DNA from: Symbiodinium natans
Lineage: Eukaryota; Sar; Dinophyceae; Suessiales; Symbiodiniaceae
Reading direction: 5' to 3'
Assembly: GCA_905221605.1 (NCBI GenBank)
Contig: CAJNDS010002276.1
Location: 167,857-231,856 of the forward strand
DNA length: 64,000 bases
Shown: positions 15,579-26,904 of the stretch, one piece after another
Numbering within the stretch: the first letter of the stretch is position 1
Layout of the letters: every line of letters begins with the position of its first letter
Notes under the pieces: generated by a model
The model's database searches: none
Told to the model about the DNA's origin: nothing
What the model saw: only the letters and a program-made list of their open reading frames with translations
Made by a program: the position numbers and the translations under genes

Positions 15579-15683
15579 TCATACGGCACCGAATATGTAG
15601 GGTATCCCAAAAGGGATCATAATTTTGCCAACCACCCACATGAACTTGCTGCCATACAAGGAAAATTTTGCTGAGAGGATCAT
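15579..15683 (-). CDS. Exon candidate, minus strand
   Basis: Acceptor CAACTCTTTCAG|AT with a pyrimidine-rich tract. With the usual phase it reads DPLSKIFLVWQQVHVGGWQN then YDPFWDTLHIRC; a second frame (KFMWVVGKIMIPFGIPYIF) is open up to a TGA at 15579. I favour the first. Right edge firm, left edge not. Confidence 0.45.
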   Translation of the reverse strand: MILSAKFSLYGSKFMWVVGKIMIPFGIPYIFGAV

Positions 15684-15897
15684 CTGAAAGAGTTGGCTGT
15701 GGCGTTTTATTATGTCAATTGACGTCGTAGATGCCACTGACGCTACTTTGCGCTCAACCCCTCTGCTTGCATGTTCTGCTTTGCTTGTGGCCGTGGTGTT
15801 GTATTTGCGTCTATGCTGTGTTCGTTTCCGCCGTCGCAGCATGCCTACTTTGCCAGATCATGGTGCTGGTGCTGCTCCTACGGGCCCAGACGGACCC

Positions 15898-15976
15898 TGA
15901 ACCCCTAAACCCCCTAAACCCCCTAAACCCCCTAAACCCCTAAAAACCCTAAAACCCTAAACCCTAAACCCTAAAC
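15898..15976 (-). repeat. Telomere-like array, CCCCCTAAA variant
   Basis: Four CCCCCTAAA units, then CCCTAAAA and CCCTAAA. Confidence 0.85.
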
Positions 15977-16318
15977 TTAGGCCGCCAACCCGGTTCAGAA
16001 ACGCGAAGGCAAGCGGCGTTGGCTTTGTAGCAGGACGTCAGTGAGACCATCGTCATGGCCAAGATCAGAAGGGCGCTCTCCGAGTAATTCCAGGCCTGTG
16101 CTTGACTGCGATGCATCGCAACCTTGGGGACCCCCCTGAACCCTAAAAGGGCTTTCTGTTCCTATACCTTAATAGGAGTATAGTAGGGGTTTACGGTTCC
16201 TATGCCTTAATAGGAATATAGTAGTATGGTATAGGTATAGGGTATGTGACCCCAATTTTAAGGTTCGTCTGGTCCCCAAGTAACCCTTTCTGAGTCCTCG
16301 GAATGCCGTGAGCCCAGC

Positions 16319-16437
16319 CTTTGACACGTAGGGCGCATATCGATGGTTCATGACCAGCGAGATAAGCAGGACCACGATGATGCACTCCATTTGCAGCGCC
16401 GAGTGCAGCCTTAGATGCCCGAAACTCCAACTCTTCG
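16319..16437 (-). CDS. Exon candidate encoding a membrane segment
   Basis: 119 bp. Includes QMECIIVVLLISLVMNHRYA followed by PYVSK. Acceptor TTTCCGCAG|CG leaves two leading bases, the usual phase here. A hydrophobic helix followed by Y-A-P-Y fits multi-pass surface proteins. Low edge uncertain (GC donor at AAG|GCTGGG). Confidence 0.52.
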
Positions 16438-16865
16438 CTGCGGAAAGTTGTCCCCCCCTTGGAAACCGTGCAGTTCTGGGGGAAGACACGGAAACTTCTG
16501 TGCCTTAAATCAACCCTTGAGACGTGGGCCAGGCTATGAATCAGTCTAGGCTGGCACATCCTGGCACAGTTAGGGACTGATGCCACGAAACGAGGGCTTT
16601 AGGGTTGGCAGGGCAAATGAACTTTGAACCTGTGCTGCTGCCCATGAAGTGAGCTGGGACACGTCACGGGCAGGATTGCATTCACGGCCATCAGGGTCAT
16701 CTTGCGTGTGAGGACCTGAGGTACAGCTGCCCAGTGTCGCGGGCACAGATTCAGCCGCATCGATCAGAAGATGTCAGTGACTTGCGAGATGAGATGTCTC
16801 GTAAACGTCAAGCAACCCCAAAACATGCATCACAGAGGGAGACTTCTTTCCGGAGCCGTTGTATT

Positions 16866-17246
16866 CGCCTCGGCTTCCTGCCGAGAAGCGTCTGGAACAA
16901 GCAGACCCGGATCGGGCCTCACCCCACCCTTCCCCCCATGCCAAAATTTTCTGACGCCACCCCCCCCCCCCCCCCCCCCCCCGCGCTGTGGCTTGGAGGA
17001 GCTGCTGCAAACCTGCAAACCGAGGCCCACCCCACCCCCCCCCCCCCCCCCCCCCCCACCCCCCCCCCCCCCACCCCCCCCCCACCCCCCCCAACCCCCC
17101 CCACCCCCACCCCACCCCCCCCCCCCCACCCCCCCCCACACCCCCCCCACCCCCCCCCCCCCCCCACCCCCCCCCCACCCCCCCCCCCCCCCCCCCCCCC
17201 CCCCACCCCCCCCCTGCCGAGGCCCCACCCCCCCCCTGCCGAGGCG
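16866..17246. mobile_element. Poly-C-cored element, copy 2
   Basis: The same ends as 13591-13834 (ATTCGCCTCGGC at the left; GCCGAGGCG then GCGCAAGCGTTTACAATTAA at the right). The interior is about 250 bp of C with scattered A. Confidence 0.65.
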
Positions 17247-17355
17247 GCGCAAGCGTTTACAATTAAGGCCCCTGTACTCAAGCCGGGTGGCTGTCAGCCT
17301 AGGGAAGGAAACACAAACGACGACCCATTGATTCTTCGACTGTACCCCACTTCCT

Positions 17356-17493
17356 GAAGTGAGCCCTCAACTTCAAAACCCCGCCACGGCACCGTGATCT
17401 CCCACATGCGGCATTCCTCGGTGTAGGCATTCGTGAGGTAAGTCACACCTTGCAGGGCTGGCGCTATGCTGGCGGAGTCCAGGCTCTGGATCC
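17356..17493 (-). CDS. Coding-like segment, minus strand
   Basis: Reads IQSLDSASIAPALQ then TYLTNAYTEECRMWEITVPW. Acceptor GGATACAG|GG. A donor may lie at 17449 (CAAG|GTGTGA, which would make a 45-bp exon) or further on. Confidence 0.38.
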
Positions 17494-17736
17494 CTGTATC
17501 CACAACTCCCAACTAGCAAGGGTCAGGGTTTAGGGTTTAGCCAACGGAAGCGCGCTTTGTGAGCGCGCTCGCGTCAATCTGCGGACGTACTGGGCGCTGA
17601 GGTTTCAACTCGTACCTCCCCTAGACAGGATGCCCCACAGACAAGTGAGTGGAGTGGTTGGCGAGTTGTGGGTTAAGGTTTAGGTCATGCAATTTCTGGA
17701 CATTGCCTGCACTAGTCGTACCTGTAGCACAGGTAC

Positions 17737-17860
17737 CTGCGCAAAGAAAACAAACTCTGGCAACATGCGGGCATTGCCTGGGCTCGAACTTTCTCGACGA
17801 TACCTGATGAGCACCTTGGTCAGCACTACCCCTCCAGTGCAAAACCAAATCGACGGAAAT
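17737..17860 (-). CDS. Coding-like segment, minus strand
   Basis: Reads VVLTKVLIRYRRESSSPGNA then MLPEFVFFAQ, ending at a good donor CAG|GTACCT. The + strand is open too and has a GTAAGT site at 17863, so the strand is not certain. Confidence 0.3.
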
Positions 17861-17869
17861 CATGTAAGT

Positions 17870-19435
17870 CCTTGGTCCTTAATCGCAGAATACGTCGATA
17901 TGACAACACAAACTTCGCAAAACAGTGCCATTCTCACAGCCGAGGCAAGCACAACCCACATTCCAACACCAACTAGGAAGCACAGGGCAATGAGGACCTC
18001 AGGAAGTGCAGGCGACTGGAGATTCGGGGCTGAAAGGCCTGAGTGAAACTGTTTAGAGTTTAGGGTTTAGGGTGTAGGCTTTCGTCCCTGCCATTGAAGG
18101 GCCTGGAACCTGCGAACATGCAGCAACACCAGCGGAACTCGCTGCTCGGGCTCCGCACACATGCCATCGGCTTCGAAAACATGTGTGCCTCGCAGCTTTG
18201 GGCAGACAGGCCGCCTTATGGGAGGATTCTAACATCATTGCATGCGCCACTTCAGCTGCTAAATGTGTCCAAAAATTTGTGTCCAAACTGGGGCGGCGCA
18301 CGTCCTCGTCAAAGCCGCACACCAGATCACCACCCTGGGCCTCCGCATGGGCAGCTCTCGGGACAGCTCAGCTGACAACTTCATCTCAATATCCGACGCC
18401 CTTCTGCCGAATCAGCTCGTACTGAATCATGAGATGCATATGCCATCATATACCAGCTACACTTGGAAAGATGTGGCCTATGAGCTTGCTGCTGGCAAGC
18501 CTGTGGCCAGTTCCTAATGTGAGCGCGCCTCCCGCAGCATGCGGTAGCAAACCAAGTGCCTTCAGGCGAGCGGCAACAAATCCCCTCACGGCACAAAGGC
18601 CCCAAACCCTTCAAGTCAAGGGTTGAACTTATATATATATATATACAGATATATATATATATATACCTAAATATTCCTTAGATAATATAGTAGGGTTCAG
18701 CAGATGAAAGCGGATTCCTAGTGTTGGCATTTATTGACTTCAATGGGCAGGCAGATCTTCGTTTGTTATGTCTTGAGTCCTCTTTGAGTTACGCCTGGCT
18801 ACGCCGAGCTCTGCTATGCAAGCTCTTCACGAAGAGAGAAGATACTACATTATAGCCGTAATCGACTGCATAGACTAAGCCGCAGCGTCGCAAAGTGTGC
18901 TTGAGTATGCCCCCGCGTTTGGGGATAGTTCGACTCTTTGATGCTCCCATTTGCCCACCTCCCGAGGCAGAAGCAGATCCTCGGTAAGAAGCAGTTGAAG
19001 CCAACCACCACGGCTGACCAGAAGTCCACAAGCCTGTGGAGTCATGGGTCATGGGCTTGAACGGGGCTCTCTTGCAGAGCTTTGACCGCAGTAGCAGTAG
19101 CAGATAGAGTCTTCGTTGTCGTCGTCGTGGTGGAAGTAGTTCGTCGCCGTCGTAGTATAGTAGTAGTCGTCGTAGAAGTAGTCGTCGCAGGAGTGGTAGG
19201 GGTAAGGGCACGGGCAAGGGATGTTGAGGAACAGCAGGTGCCAAGAGCGCATCCATCGCCAAATCTAATTCGTCAAGCACGCTAATACCATGAACCCTTG
19301 GCCGATGCGGATGTTTTCACGCTCAAAGACAAACTGCGTGTTCTATCCGTCGAATAGCAATGACAATCTGTGCACACATTCCCTGCGTTACCAACTCAGT
19401 ATCTCACATGAGAAAGGGTACAGATAGGTGATAAT
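17870..19435. other. Unassigned, weak coding signal on both strands
   Basis: 18053-18520 is open on minus (RRPSLDTNFWTHLAAEVAHA) and on plus (LLPNQLVLNHEMHMPSYTSY). AT tract at 18625-18665. 19090-19200 is a CGT-rich imperfect repeat. Confidence 0.35.

Positions 19436-19485
<50 letters not shown>
19436..19485 (+). repeat. (GAT)n microsatellite
   Basis: About sixteen GAT units directly next to the donor of exon candidate 19491-19725. Confidence 0.95.
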
Positions 19486-19490
19486 GCTAC

Positions 19491-19725
19491 CTGGCTGGGC
19501 CTTTTGTGGTATGGAGCCTCAGTGCAAGGGTTGCAGCTCGCAGCCGCACGTCTGCGCCGCCCAAAGAAACATAGCTCCCTCGCATTGACACCCTTCTGCA
19601 GGCAAGAAGCCAACCAAGGATGGACATGAGGCACAGGGCCGTCGCAAAGAAGACCAGGTCAGTTCCATAAAGGGTTTTTTTGAGTCCGATGTAGCCCAGC
19701 AGGCATTGAACAGAAAGTCCTTCAC
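19491..19725 (-). CDS. Exon candidate encoding a transmembrane segment
   Basis: 235 bp, 77 codons. Starts EGLSVQCLLGYIGLKKTLYG and continues DLVFFATALCLMSILGWLLA, then a basic CRRVSMRG stop-transfer stretch. Acceptor TGGCCAG|GT; donor CCAG|GTAGCC directly before an (ATC)n tract. A clear membrane-spanning helix followed by positive charges. It is taken as the first membrane segment of the protein whose repeat exons lie to the right. Confidence 0.62.
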
Positions 19726-20213
19726 CTGGCCATATGGCTGGGATTTAGGGTTTAGAGTCCAGGGGTTTAGGTTTAGGGATGAGGGGGCCTCCCCCAGAAT
19801 CTGCAATGTCCACGGGAAGCTGCATGGTCGCGAGGATCTCCTTGCAAGAACGTTGAGATCAGATCTCACGGCGCGCTTGACCTTCACGATCATGCACAGA
19901 GTCTGAAGATCCCCAAGATCCAGCTTAATGGCTACTTCATCAGAATACTACTCGCAATCGTAACAACAAGAAGCAAACCAATAGAAGTACTTGGATCGCA
20001 GCACTCATCATCACAGTCGTCTCAATCTGTGCCCGCCTGGACCCACTCAGCGGTGTTCCGAAATGTCTGCGAGTAGCTGACGGCAGTGAGGACCTTCACG
20101 GAGACAAGCGCAAACTTCCGGCCCAAAACGGTTTCCCAAGAGCTCGGGTATACCTAACCCGGGGTTCCTTCAATGAGGATCATGGTGCTTTGGTGTACAT
20201 AAGGGGTGCACAC
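19726..20213. other. No firm gene
   Basis: A minus frame near 19790-19893 (IVKVKRAVRSDLNVLARRSS) may be an exon; the rest is unassigned. Confidence 0.3.
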
Positions 20214-20282
20214 TGATGTTCGAGAATCCTCGGTTGTGGCAACTCTCAGGCGCTTGCTGGCAAAGAAACGGTGACGTAGGAC
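20214..20282 (-). CDS. Exon candidate, cysteine-rich
   Basis: 69 bp = 2+66+1. Reads PTSPFLCQQAPESCHNRGFS. Acceptor GCACCCAG|GT; donor A|GTGTGC. Compatible with the Cys-rich region between beta-helix repeats and membrane segments. Two other frames are also open. Confidence 0.4.
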
Positions 20283-20689
20283 CTGGGTGCAACATGGCAT
20301 TTCGGAGATATGACGAAGCAGTGAACTGGTTCGTTGCTTGAAATTGTCGCGTTGAGCCATATGAGCAAAATCTGTCTTCTGCCGGCTTGGCATGACGGAG
20401 ATATCCTCGCCCCTGGCCCGCCGGGCGCGCCCCACTTTCGGTGAAATGGGACAGCTTGTACAGCTCTCTCCCTCTCTCTCTGTCTCTCGCTCTCTCTTCC
20501 TTCCATCCACTGCATGTAACCCCGAAGGGGTCGTCCCGAAAGGACGTGCTCCAGCGATCCAGTCGGTGAAAGCTTGAAGCCACAGGTCGGGATTGCTTCG
20601 CATGTGGAATGCCCCCCCCCCCCTCTGTTCACCTGTGTTACTGTGTCAAGGGTTGTGCTTTAAGTCACTATTCCTCTACCAATGCCCGC

Positions 20690-20821
20690 TCGCTCTCTTT
20701 CTCTCTTTTCTTCTTCTTCTTCTTCTTCTTCTTCTTCTTCTTCTTCTTCTTCTTCTCCACGCTTAAGAGGGCCCCCCTGAGGGAGAGCTCCGGCCACGAC
20801 GGCCAGGCGGTGTGGTGCGCG

Positions 20822-20852
<31 letters not shown>

Positions 20853-21225
20853 CTCTCTATCACTCTCGCTCTCTCTCTCTCGCTCTCTCTCTCTCGCTCT
20901 CGCTGTCGCTCTCGCTCGCTCTCTCGCTCTCTCTCTCTCTCTCTTGCTATTCTTCTTCTTCTTCTTCTTCTTCTTCTTCTTCTTCTTCTTCTTCTTCTCA
21001 TTCTTCTTCTGATGATTCTTCTTATTCTTCTTCTGCTTCTGCTTCTGCTGCTTCTGCTGCTTCTTCATTTGCGCACTTTAGGGCGCTGGCAAACCCGGCC
21101 GTGACGGCCAAGTGGGTCCCTATCTGCAGGAAACTGGCCTGGCTCTCTCTTCCTCCCTCGCTCCCTCCCTCCCTCCCTCGCTCCCTCGCTCGCTCGCTCT
21201 CCCTCTCTCTCTCTCCCTCCCTGTC
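20690..21225 (+). repeat. Composite (TTC)n/(CT)n microsatellite
   Basis: (TTC)n at 20706-20757, (CT)n with G interruptions at 20821-20945, (TTC)n at 20951-21066, then (CTCC)n. Long ORFs through it are low-complexity artefacts. Confidence 0.92.
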
Positions 21226-22899
21226 TAAGCCTTAACACTCCTCTAAACCTGGAACCTCAGAAACATCGAAGCCCAAAACCCTAAACAACCCCCCCCCCCC
21301 CCCCCCCAACCCATGCAAACAACAGTCCTGCACCCTAAGCCGACCGAGCGGCATCAGCTGGTTTGTAAGAATGGTGGACTTGTAACTCTCAGACTCCACC
21401 ATGAGAACTCCTGTCAATTCTTTTTGATTTGGACCTCAAAATTATAAGATTCCCTTAGACTAAGGACCCCGATAAGATCATCTCGGAAACCCTCATTTAG
21501 GGTTTGAGGCGCAAGGGAACGGCTTCAACGTTCTGGGGATTCGGGCTTGGGTTTTAGGGCTTACAGGGTTTAAGGTTTAGGGTTTCAGTGGGTGTGAATG
21601 CCGCTCATGTACTCCAAAGTAAAGAATACACCCTTGTGTAAGACAGGAGAACCTCGAATGCCTCCTGGGAGGGGAGGGGGAGGGGTCCGAAGATTCGCGG
21701 TCCCATTTTTTCTTTATCTTTATGCATTTTTTTTGTTTGGGGCGGGGGGGGGGGGGGGGGGTTGTCAAGATTGTAGTACTCCTTAGGGCATATAAACCCT
21801 CAGCAACAACTGAAGCTCACCTAGACCTCCAGATCCTAAACCCTAAGCCCTGCCTGATGCAGACACCGCAAAGATCACGGTGTTCCTTGGATCAGCAGGA
21901 CTCGAATGCCCAGAAGCGTGCATGTCGAAAAAAGAGGGTTTAGGGTTTAGAGTAGGCCCTCACCCACCCTCCCACAATAACTACAGGTCCTTCTTAGAAG
22001 ACGTCCCTCCAATAGGGACCCAACAGCATCCGTTGAGAGAGATCATGAACTTGTGCATTGTGGAAAGCCGAGGGGACATGATTGGGGCAATGGCTTGGGC
22101 GACCTTGCTCGTGGAATCGAAGAGAGTAATTACTTGACATGGGAGTTTACCAAAAAAGGGACTCTAATATAGTCCACAAAATCGTAGGATTCCCTGAAAA
22201 TTAGGACCCCAAGAAGGTACCCCGATTTTCGGAAACCCCCCACATCACCTAGAAGACCCATGTAACACCCGTCAGCCTAACCCCTACACCCATATAAACC
22301 CTAAACCCATATAAACCCTAAACCCCCACGTCTGATCTCCTCCGACTCAAGAATCTGTAGGATGAACCAGGACCACTCCAACACCTGCCAGGCGCTAGGA
22401 TCTCGGTGCTTAGGGGGTTTAGGGCTTAGGGTTGAGGGTTTAGGGTTTAGGGCTTAGGGTTGAGGGTTTAAGGTGTTTCCAAGACAGGGTTTTGAAAGGT
22501 TGCTTACAGGCTTTATGCAAGTTTTGCAGGGCTTGTAGGGCTTTTCGTTCTATAGGGTTCTTAGGGCATCTTGGCGTTCTAAGGTTGTTTGGGATGCTAG
22601 GGCTGAGGGTGTTACACACAAACGTGCGAAGTCCGTGCCTGTCGGATGGACCCCCGAGCGCATGGAGCACATGCCTCGGCTTAGACACATCTACCTATGT
22701 GGTTGTTGTATTTGTCAGTCTTTCCCCGTAGAAGTTACTTACTAGAGTTATCTAGTAGATACCTATGCTGATCGTGCGTAATATTTTCTCAGTATTGAGA
22801 TGGTTCTGGTGTTCTCTTTAGTTAAGTTTAGTCCCTACCGGAATTAGAGGGTAATGGCAGAATGGACATTCCAGTCAAAGATAGTCAAAGACAACTCAC
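21226..22899. other. Mixed repeats, no gene seen
   Basis: Family B-like arms at 21425-21505 and 22143-22240, telomere-like pieces at 21550-21590, 22290-22330 and 22410-22480, poly-C/G runs at 21288-21307 and 21742-21760. Confidence 0.45.
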
Positions 22900-22971
22900 C
22901 TTGCTGCCATGCATCAAACGGATTGTTCGTCACCCGACCGTACGTCTTGTGGCAGTTTACGCAGCCAGGGC
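22900..22971 (-). CDS. Exon candidate, cysteine-containing
   Basis: 72 bp = 2+69+1. Reads PGCVNCHKTYGRVTNNPFDA. Donor G|GTGAGT, a textbook GT site. CxxC followed by TYGR resembles GCC2/GCC3-type Cys repeats. A second open fragment (SCNLLHGTITC) lies just upstream in the transcript. Confidence 0.52.
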
Positions 22972-23450
22972 CTTCGGGTTACTTACACGTGATGGTGCCA
23001 TGCAGCAGATTGCAACTCCTAGTTTCAACACTTAGTTCTGGGACTTGTTCTTGACCGTGTCTTCATGAGGCAGCGCCTAGCATCTGCTTCGTTCTGCAGA
23101 CATGCAAGGCAATGCAACAGAACCCAGGCCAAGAGACACCTAGTGACTCCACTCGTGCGCACTTCTCAGGTCTACTCTGGTGCCTCTGGCACTGGTATGC
23201 TCACGCGGCCCTAAACCCTAAACCCTAAACCCTAAACCTTAAACCATCGGGGCACATGAAACCGGCCTTGATAACCCGTCTCGCACATGTCCTTCCAGTG
23301 CTCGACGGCCATCTGGCCCCCAGGGCATGCCATCCTGAACAACTGCACGGCTCTCTGATAAGGCCTATCTATGATAGGGTTTAAGGTTTAGGGTTTAGGG
23401 TTTCGGGCTTAGGGTCTAGGGTTTAGGGTTTAGGGTAAGCAGCTGCAAGC

Positions 23451-23570
23451 CTTCCCGCAGCTTGGGCGCAAGCGGCTTGAGGGTGTTCAGATTCTCTCGA
23501 TGCCAAGCGACAGGTTCGGGCAGCGGAGGCTGACCGAAAGATTGTTGGCTTGCACCATGAAGCCAGGCCT
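23451..23570 (-). CDS. Exon candidate, minus strand
   Basis: 120 bp = 2+117+1. Reads WLHGASQQSFGQPPLPEPVA then NLNTLKPLAPKLRE. Acceptor CATTTCAG|AG; GC donor G|GCTTGC. A telomere array begins 14 bases into the downstream intron. Family not recognised. Confidence 0.48.
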
Positions 23571-23791
23571 CTGAAATGCTGATATATAAATATAAGTTAT
23601 TGTTATATTTTACTATGCTACATATATATATATATACAGCTTTTTTCATTTTTATATGCTTCTATTAGAAAAATGTTCCTCGTGCTCGGCTGTTGATGGC
23701 TTCAGACCCGGGCTGTGGCAGAACAATCCGATCTAGCCACAGGTGCAGCATGGTGGGCAACACTGCCGCAACATGAGCGGCAAAGCCAGCG

Positions 23792-23906
23792 TAGGGTTTA
23801 GGGTTTAGGGTTTAGGGTCTAGGGTTTAGGGTTGAGGGTTTAGGGTTTAGGGTTTAGGGTTCAGGGCGGTTTAGGGTTTAGGGTTTAGGGTTCAGGGTTT
23901 AGGGCA
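23792..23906 (+). repeat. Internal telomere array
   Basis: TTTAGGG with TTCAGGG, TTGAGGG and TCTAGGG variants. A smaller block lies at 23373-23437 beside the exon candidate 23451-23570. Confidence 0.88.
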
Positions 23907-24329
23907 GCGCCCTCGAAGACACAACGTATCACACGGCTCGGCATACAGAAACCCCCCCAAACCCCCCCGGCCTGACTCTCATGATTTGGTCGTCTTGCTC
24001 TGAGCCTTCAGGCGCCTGCGCCAAAGGCAGCTCGGAACTGAGACTCTGTATATCAAATAAATCATTTGGAATACACGTGATATTAGACTATACTGTAATG
24101 TAATATGCAATATGGAATATACGCTATTTTGCATTATACTATAATGTATAGTAATGTTGACTTCACATTAGTGATTCCCGCCGCAATTGTAAAATCCAGC
24201 TGCCGGAACACAATATTGTAACCCGCCACAATTGTAAAATCCGACCCGGGAAATCCGTTTTTTACGGGCGTGGTGCTACTACCTAATACTAAAACTAATA
24301 GTACGTCCTACCAGGATTTAGGCGAACAT

Positions 24330-24880
24330 TATTGAGGAGGCCCTGGCCGGAGAGATTGATCAATGAAGGGGGGGGGGGGGTTTATTAATGCGAAGTCAAC
24401 ATTAGGATCTGTCAGATGTAGCCCTGATTTCCACGGCATCTTGGCTTGCGCACACGTAGGAGGAGCAGAAGGGGGGTGAACGATGTTGAAAACGGCAGTG
24501 CCAACTGCGCACGTGACTGATGGCTGAACTCCCGCAAGCACGTTTCAGAACACGCAAGGCCTACGGAAGCCTAGACACACTCTCATACCCTCCACCGCCT
24601 GAATGCAGCTGTGGCCAATGACCTGCGTGGTCTGCCTGGGATCGGAGGGACTTTGGCCGTGAATAACACTTCTAAGAACACATTCAGAGTGCCCCAACTT
24701 TAGACCATGAATCCTGACCCGGAGTCTGGGCTTATGGTGGAGCCAGAAAATGGCGAGGCTCTTGATCACCGGCGGACCTTGCAGCTGGAAGAAGCCGGGC
24801 CTCTCAGAGGCACTGCAGCCAGAGCCACACACGGTGCTACAACACAAAAAGATCGTGTAACAGAGTGTAACATGCGCTTT
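24330..24880 (-). CDS. Coding-like segments, minus strand
   Basis: Open minus frames with protein-like stretches (RPGFFQLQGPPVIKSLAIFW near 24770-24830; VTCAVGTAVFNIVHPPSAPP near 24460-24520). Exon edges and family unknown. Confidence 0.25.
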
Positions 24881-25243
24881 CATGTCTTAGGCAGACAACG
24901 AAACAACAACACACTGTCCATGTCACGCAATGTAAGCGACAAGCGCTAGAATATAACATGGTATGTCATGATATCACATATATATATATATATATACATA
25001 CCATGCATATATATATATGTATATATATATATACGCCTGTGCAAATGAATAGCGGTTCTCAAGTTGAAGGTCTGCTCCATCTGTTCCCAACCTGCATCTG
25101 TGGCATCCTGTTTCGACGCGATCCACATATCCTCAAAGAGGACAAGCAATAAGCAGGAGTCGCATGGAGTGCAGGACCGCTTAACAAGGACACAGCTTGT
25201 GTTTCTCCGAACATGGAAGTCCGGGAGAGAGCTGCTAAAGCCA

Positions 25244-25373
25244 AATATGGGGGTTTACGAAAATAGAGAACCCCTCCCTCATCTGGACCCTAATTTTAGT
25301 AGGACTTTCTTTTCAAAAGGGCCCCAACAAGGTACCCCTAATGTCGTAACCCCCCCTATTCTGGCGCAACCGT
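25244..25373. mobile_element. Foldback element family B, diverged copy
   Basis: Starts GGGGGTTTACGAAAATAG and ends CCCCTAATGTCGTAACCCCC, opposite arms of the family pattern. Confidence 0.5.
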
Positions 25374-25379
25374 AGGGGT

Positions 25380-25421
<42 letters not shown>

Positions 25422-25436
25422 GCTATGGCTCACTGC

Positions 25437-25694
25437 CCCTAACCCAAAACCAAACCCAAAACCCAAGACCTAAACCCTAAACCCCTAAAACCCTAACCTA
25501 AAACCCCCAAAACCTAAAACAAAACCCTAAAACCCTAAAACCCTAAAACCCTAAAACCCTAAAACCCTAAAACCCTAAACCCTAAACCCTAAAACCCTAA
25601 AACCCTAAAACCCTAAAACCCTAAAACCCTAAACCCTAAACCCTAAAAACCTAAGCCCTAAAACCCTAAACCCCTAAACCCTAAACCCTAAACC
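25437..25694 (-). repeat. Telomere-like array, CCCTAAAA octamer variant
   Basis: Mostly CCCTAAAA (TTTTAGGG, the Chlamydomonas-type octamer) with some heptamers, next to a 42-base poly-G run at 25379-25420. Confidence 0.9.
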
Positions 25695-25778
25695 CCACAA
25701 GCATGAACATGGCTCCTTCGAGTCCATTGTCGCAGGACATCGTCCGGATTCTCCTTCGAGGGAGTACATAGGTACCTA

Positions 25779-25875
25779 TCTAAACCCTAAACCCTAAACC
25801 CTAAACCCTAAACCCTAAACCCTAAACCCTAAACCCTAAACCCTAAACCCTAAACCCTAAACCCTAAACCCTAAA
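25779..25875 (-). repeat. Internal telomere array
   Basis: Thirteen nearly perfect CCCTAAA units, followed by AT-rich sequence. Confidence 0.92.
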
Positions 25876-25924
25876 TATGTATATACCCTTTAAGAGAGTA
25901 TTAAGGGACTGCAAGGGGCTCGAT

Positions 25925-26025
25925 ATATGTATATATAGTATAAATATAATATAATATCATATCATATCATATACATATATAATTTAATATAATATAATAT
26001 CATATACATATATATATATAATACA
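25925..26025 (+). repeat. AT-rich tract with ATATC units
   Basis: ATATCATATCATATC and TATATA stretches. Similar short AT tracts occur at 13360-13430, 18625-18665, 24975-25035, 33055-33080, 43340-43365, 44885-44970 and 52885-52920. Confidence 0.8.
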
Positions 26026-26147
26026 TACCCTTTAGCGGCTTTAGCGGTTTAGGGTTTACGGTTTAAGAGTTGTGCAGCAAAGCTCGGTTCTTGTAGTGAC
26101 TGCGCCATCGTAGGTTGCCCTTGCTTGCAGGGTTTCGTGGCTACAAC

Positions 26148-26256
26148 CTATCTTCGCATGAGCCGCAGTCCATCTGACACTTGCCGCAGATTTCGGTGCC
26201 GTGGAAGAGCATAACTTTCACAGCGAGCGACGAAACATGGGAGAGGAGAGTGCTGT
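26148..26256 (-). CDS. Exon candidate, cysteine-rich
   Basis: 109 bp. Reads VKVMLFHGTEICGKCQMDCG then SCEDR: four closely spaced Cys (CxxCxxxCxxC). This fits the Cys-rich part that often follows beta-helix repeats in large dinoflagellate surface proteins. Acceptor GCTGGAG|AC; donor AG|GTTGTA. Confidence 0.52.
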
Positions 26257-26341
26257 CTCCAGCTTGTATTAGGGTTCAGGGTTCAGGGATTCAGGGTTTA
26301 GGGTTTAGAGTTACTGTATATAACGCAATCGACATGCATCC

Positions 26342-26796
26342 TCAGAACCTCTTCGTCTGCAGGCTTCTATCAAGATCCTTCTGCTCTTGCGGGGGCCTCT
26401 TTGGTGCCAGAAGCCCAGCGCCATCTCCTGACCAACAGAAGCACTTCAGGGAGTTGATCTTTGCAGGGCTTGGAAACTTCTTCAGAGCAGTTTCCTTTTG
26501 AATTTGTGTGATCACTGTGGTGACTCGACAGACTGCAAGTCCACTCCCCACAAAATTGAAAAAACTCATGCTCCAACAAACCTTGCCGTAGTTGACTCAA
26601 GGTGCAACGCGCCTGTCACCGAGATGGCTTCGACAATGATTTCTGTCGAGCTTTGGATCTGCGGCCGTGGCGCGTCAACGAAGGTCAGCTGCCTTTGCTC
26701 CGTGAGAGAAAGATGTGCCAGACTTGAACAGCATGGTATCGTTTCTGCACCCGATAAACGATATCCAGGATATCCATACCCCACTACAAGCGCCAC
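26342..26796 (-). CDS. Coding-like segments, minus strand
   Basis: Two adjoining open stretches: LTFVDAPRPQIQSSTEIIVE near 26650-26740 and FFNFVGSGLAVCRVTTVITQ near 26510-26570, in different frames. They may be two exons or one exon with an indel. Not recognised. Confidence 0.3.
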
Positions 26797-26904
26797 CCCG
26801 CCAGCGCCGCCACTCCTCCTGTCTGGCCTCGGCCATCTCCTGCCTTGTTCATGACGGGCTGCGCTGGGGACTCATGCATCTAACCCAAACCCTTAAACCC
26901 TAAA

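Noticed and set aside
20609-21235. 208-aa Ser/Leu/Phe ORF and the Arg/Glu ORFs opposite
   Set aside because: Entirely made of TTC and CT microsatellite.
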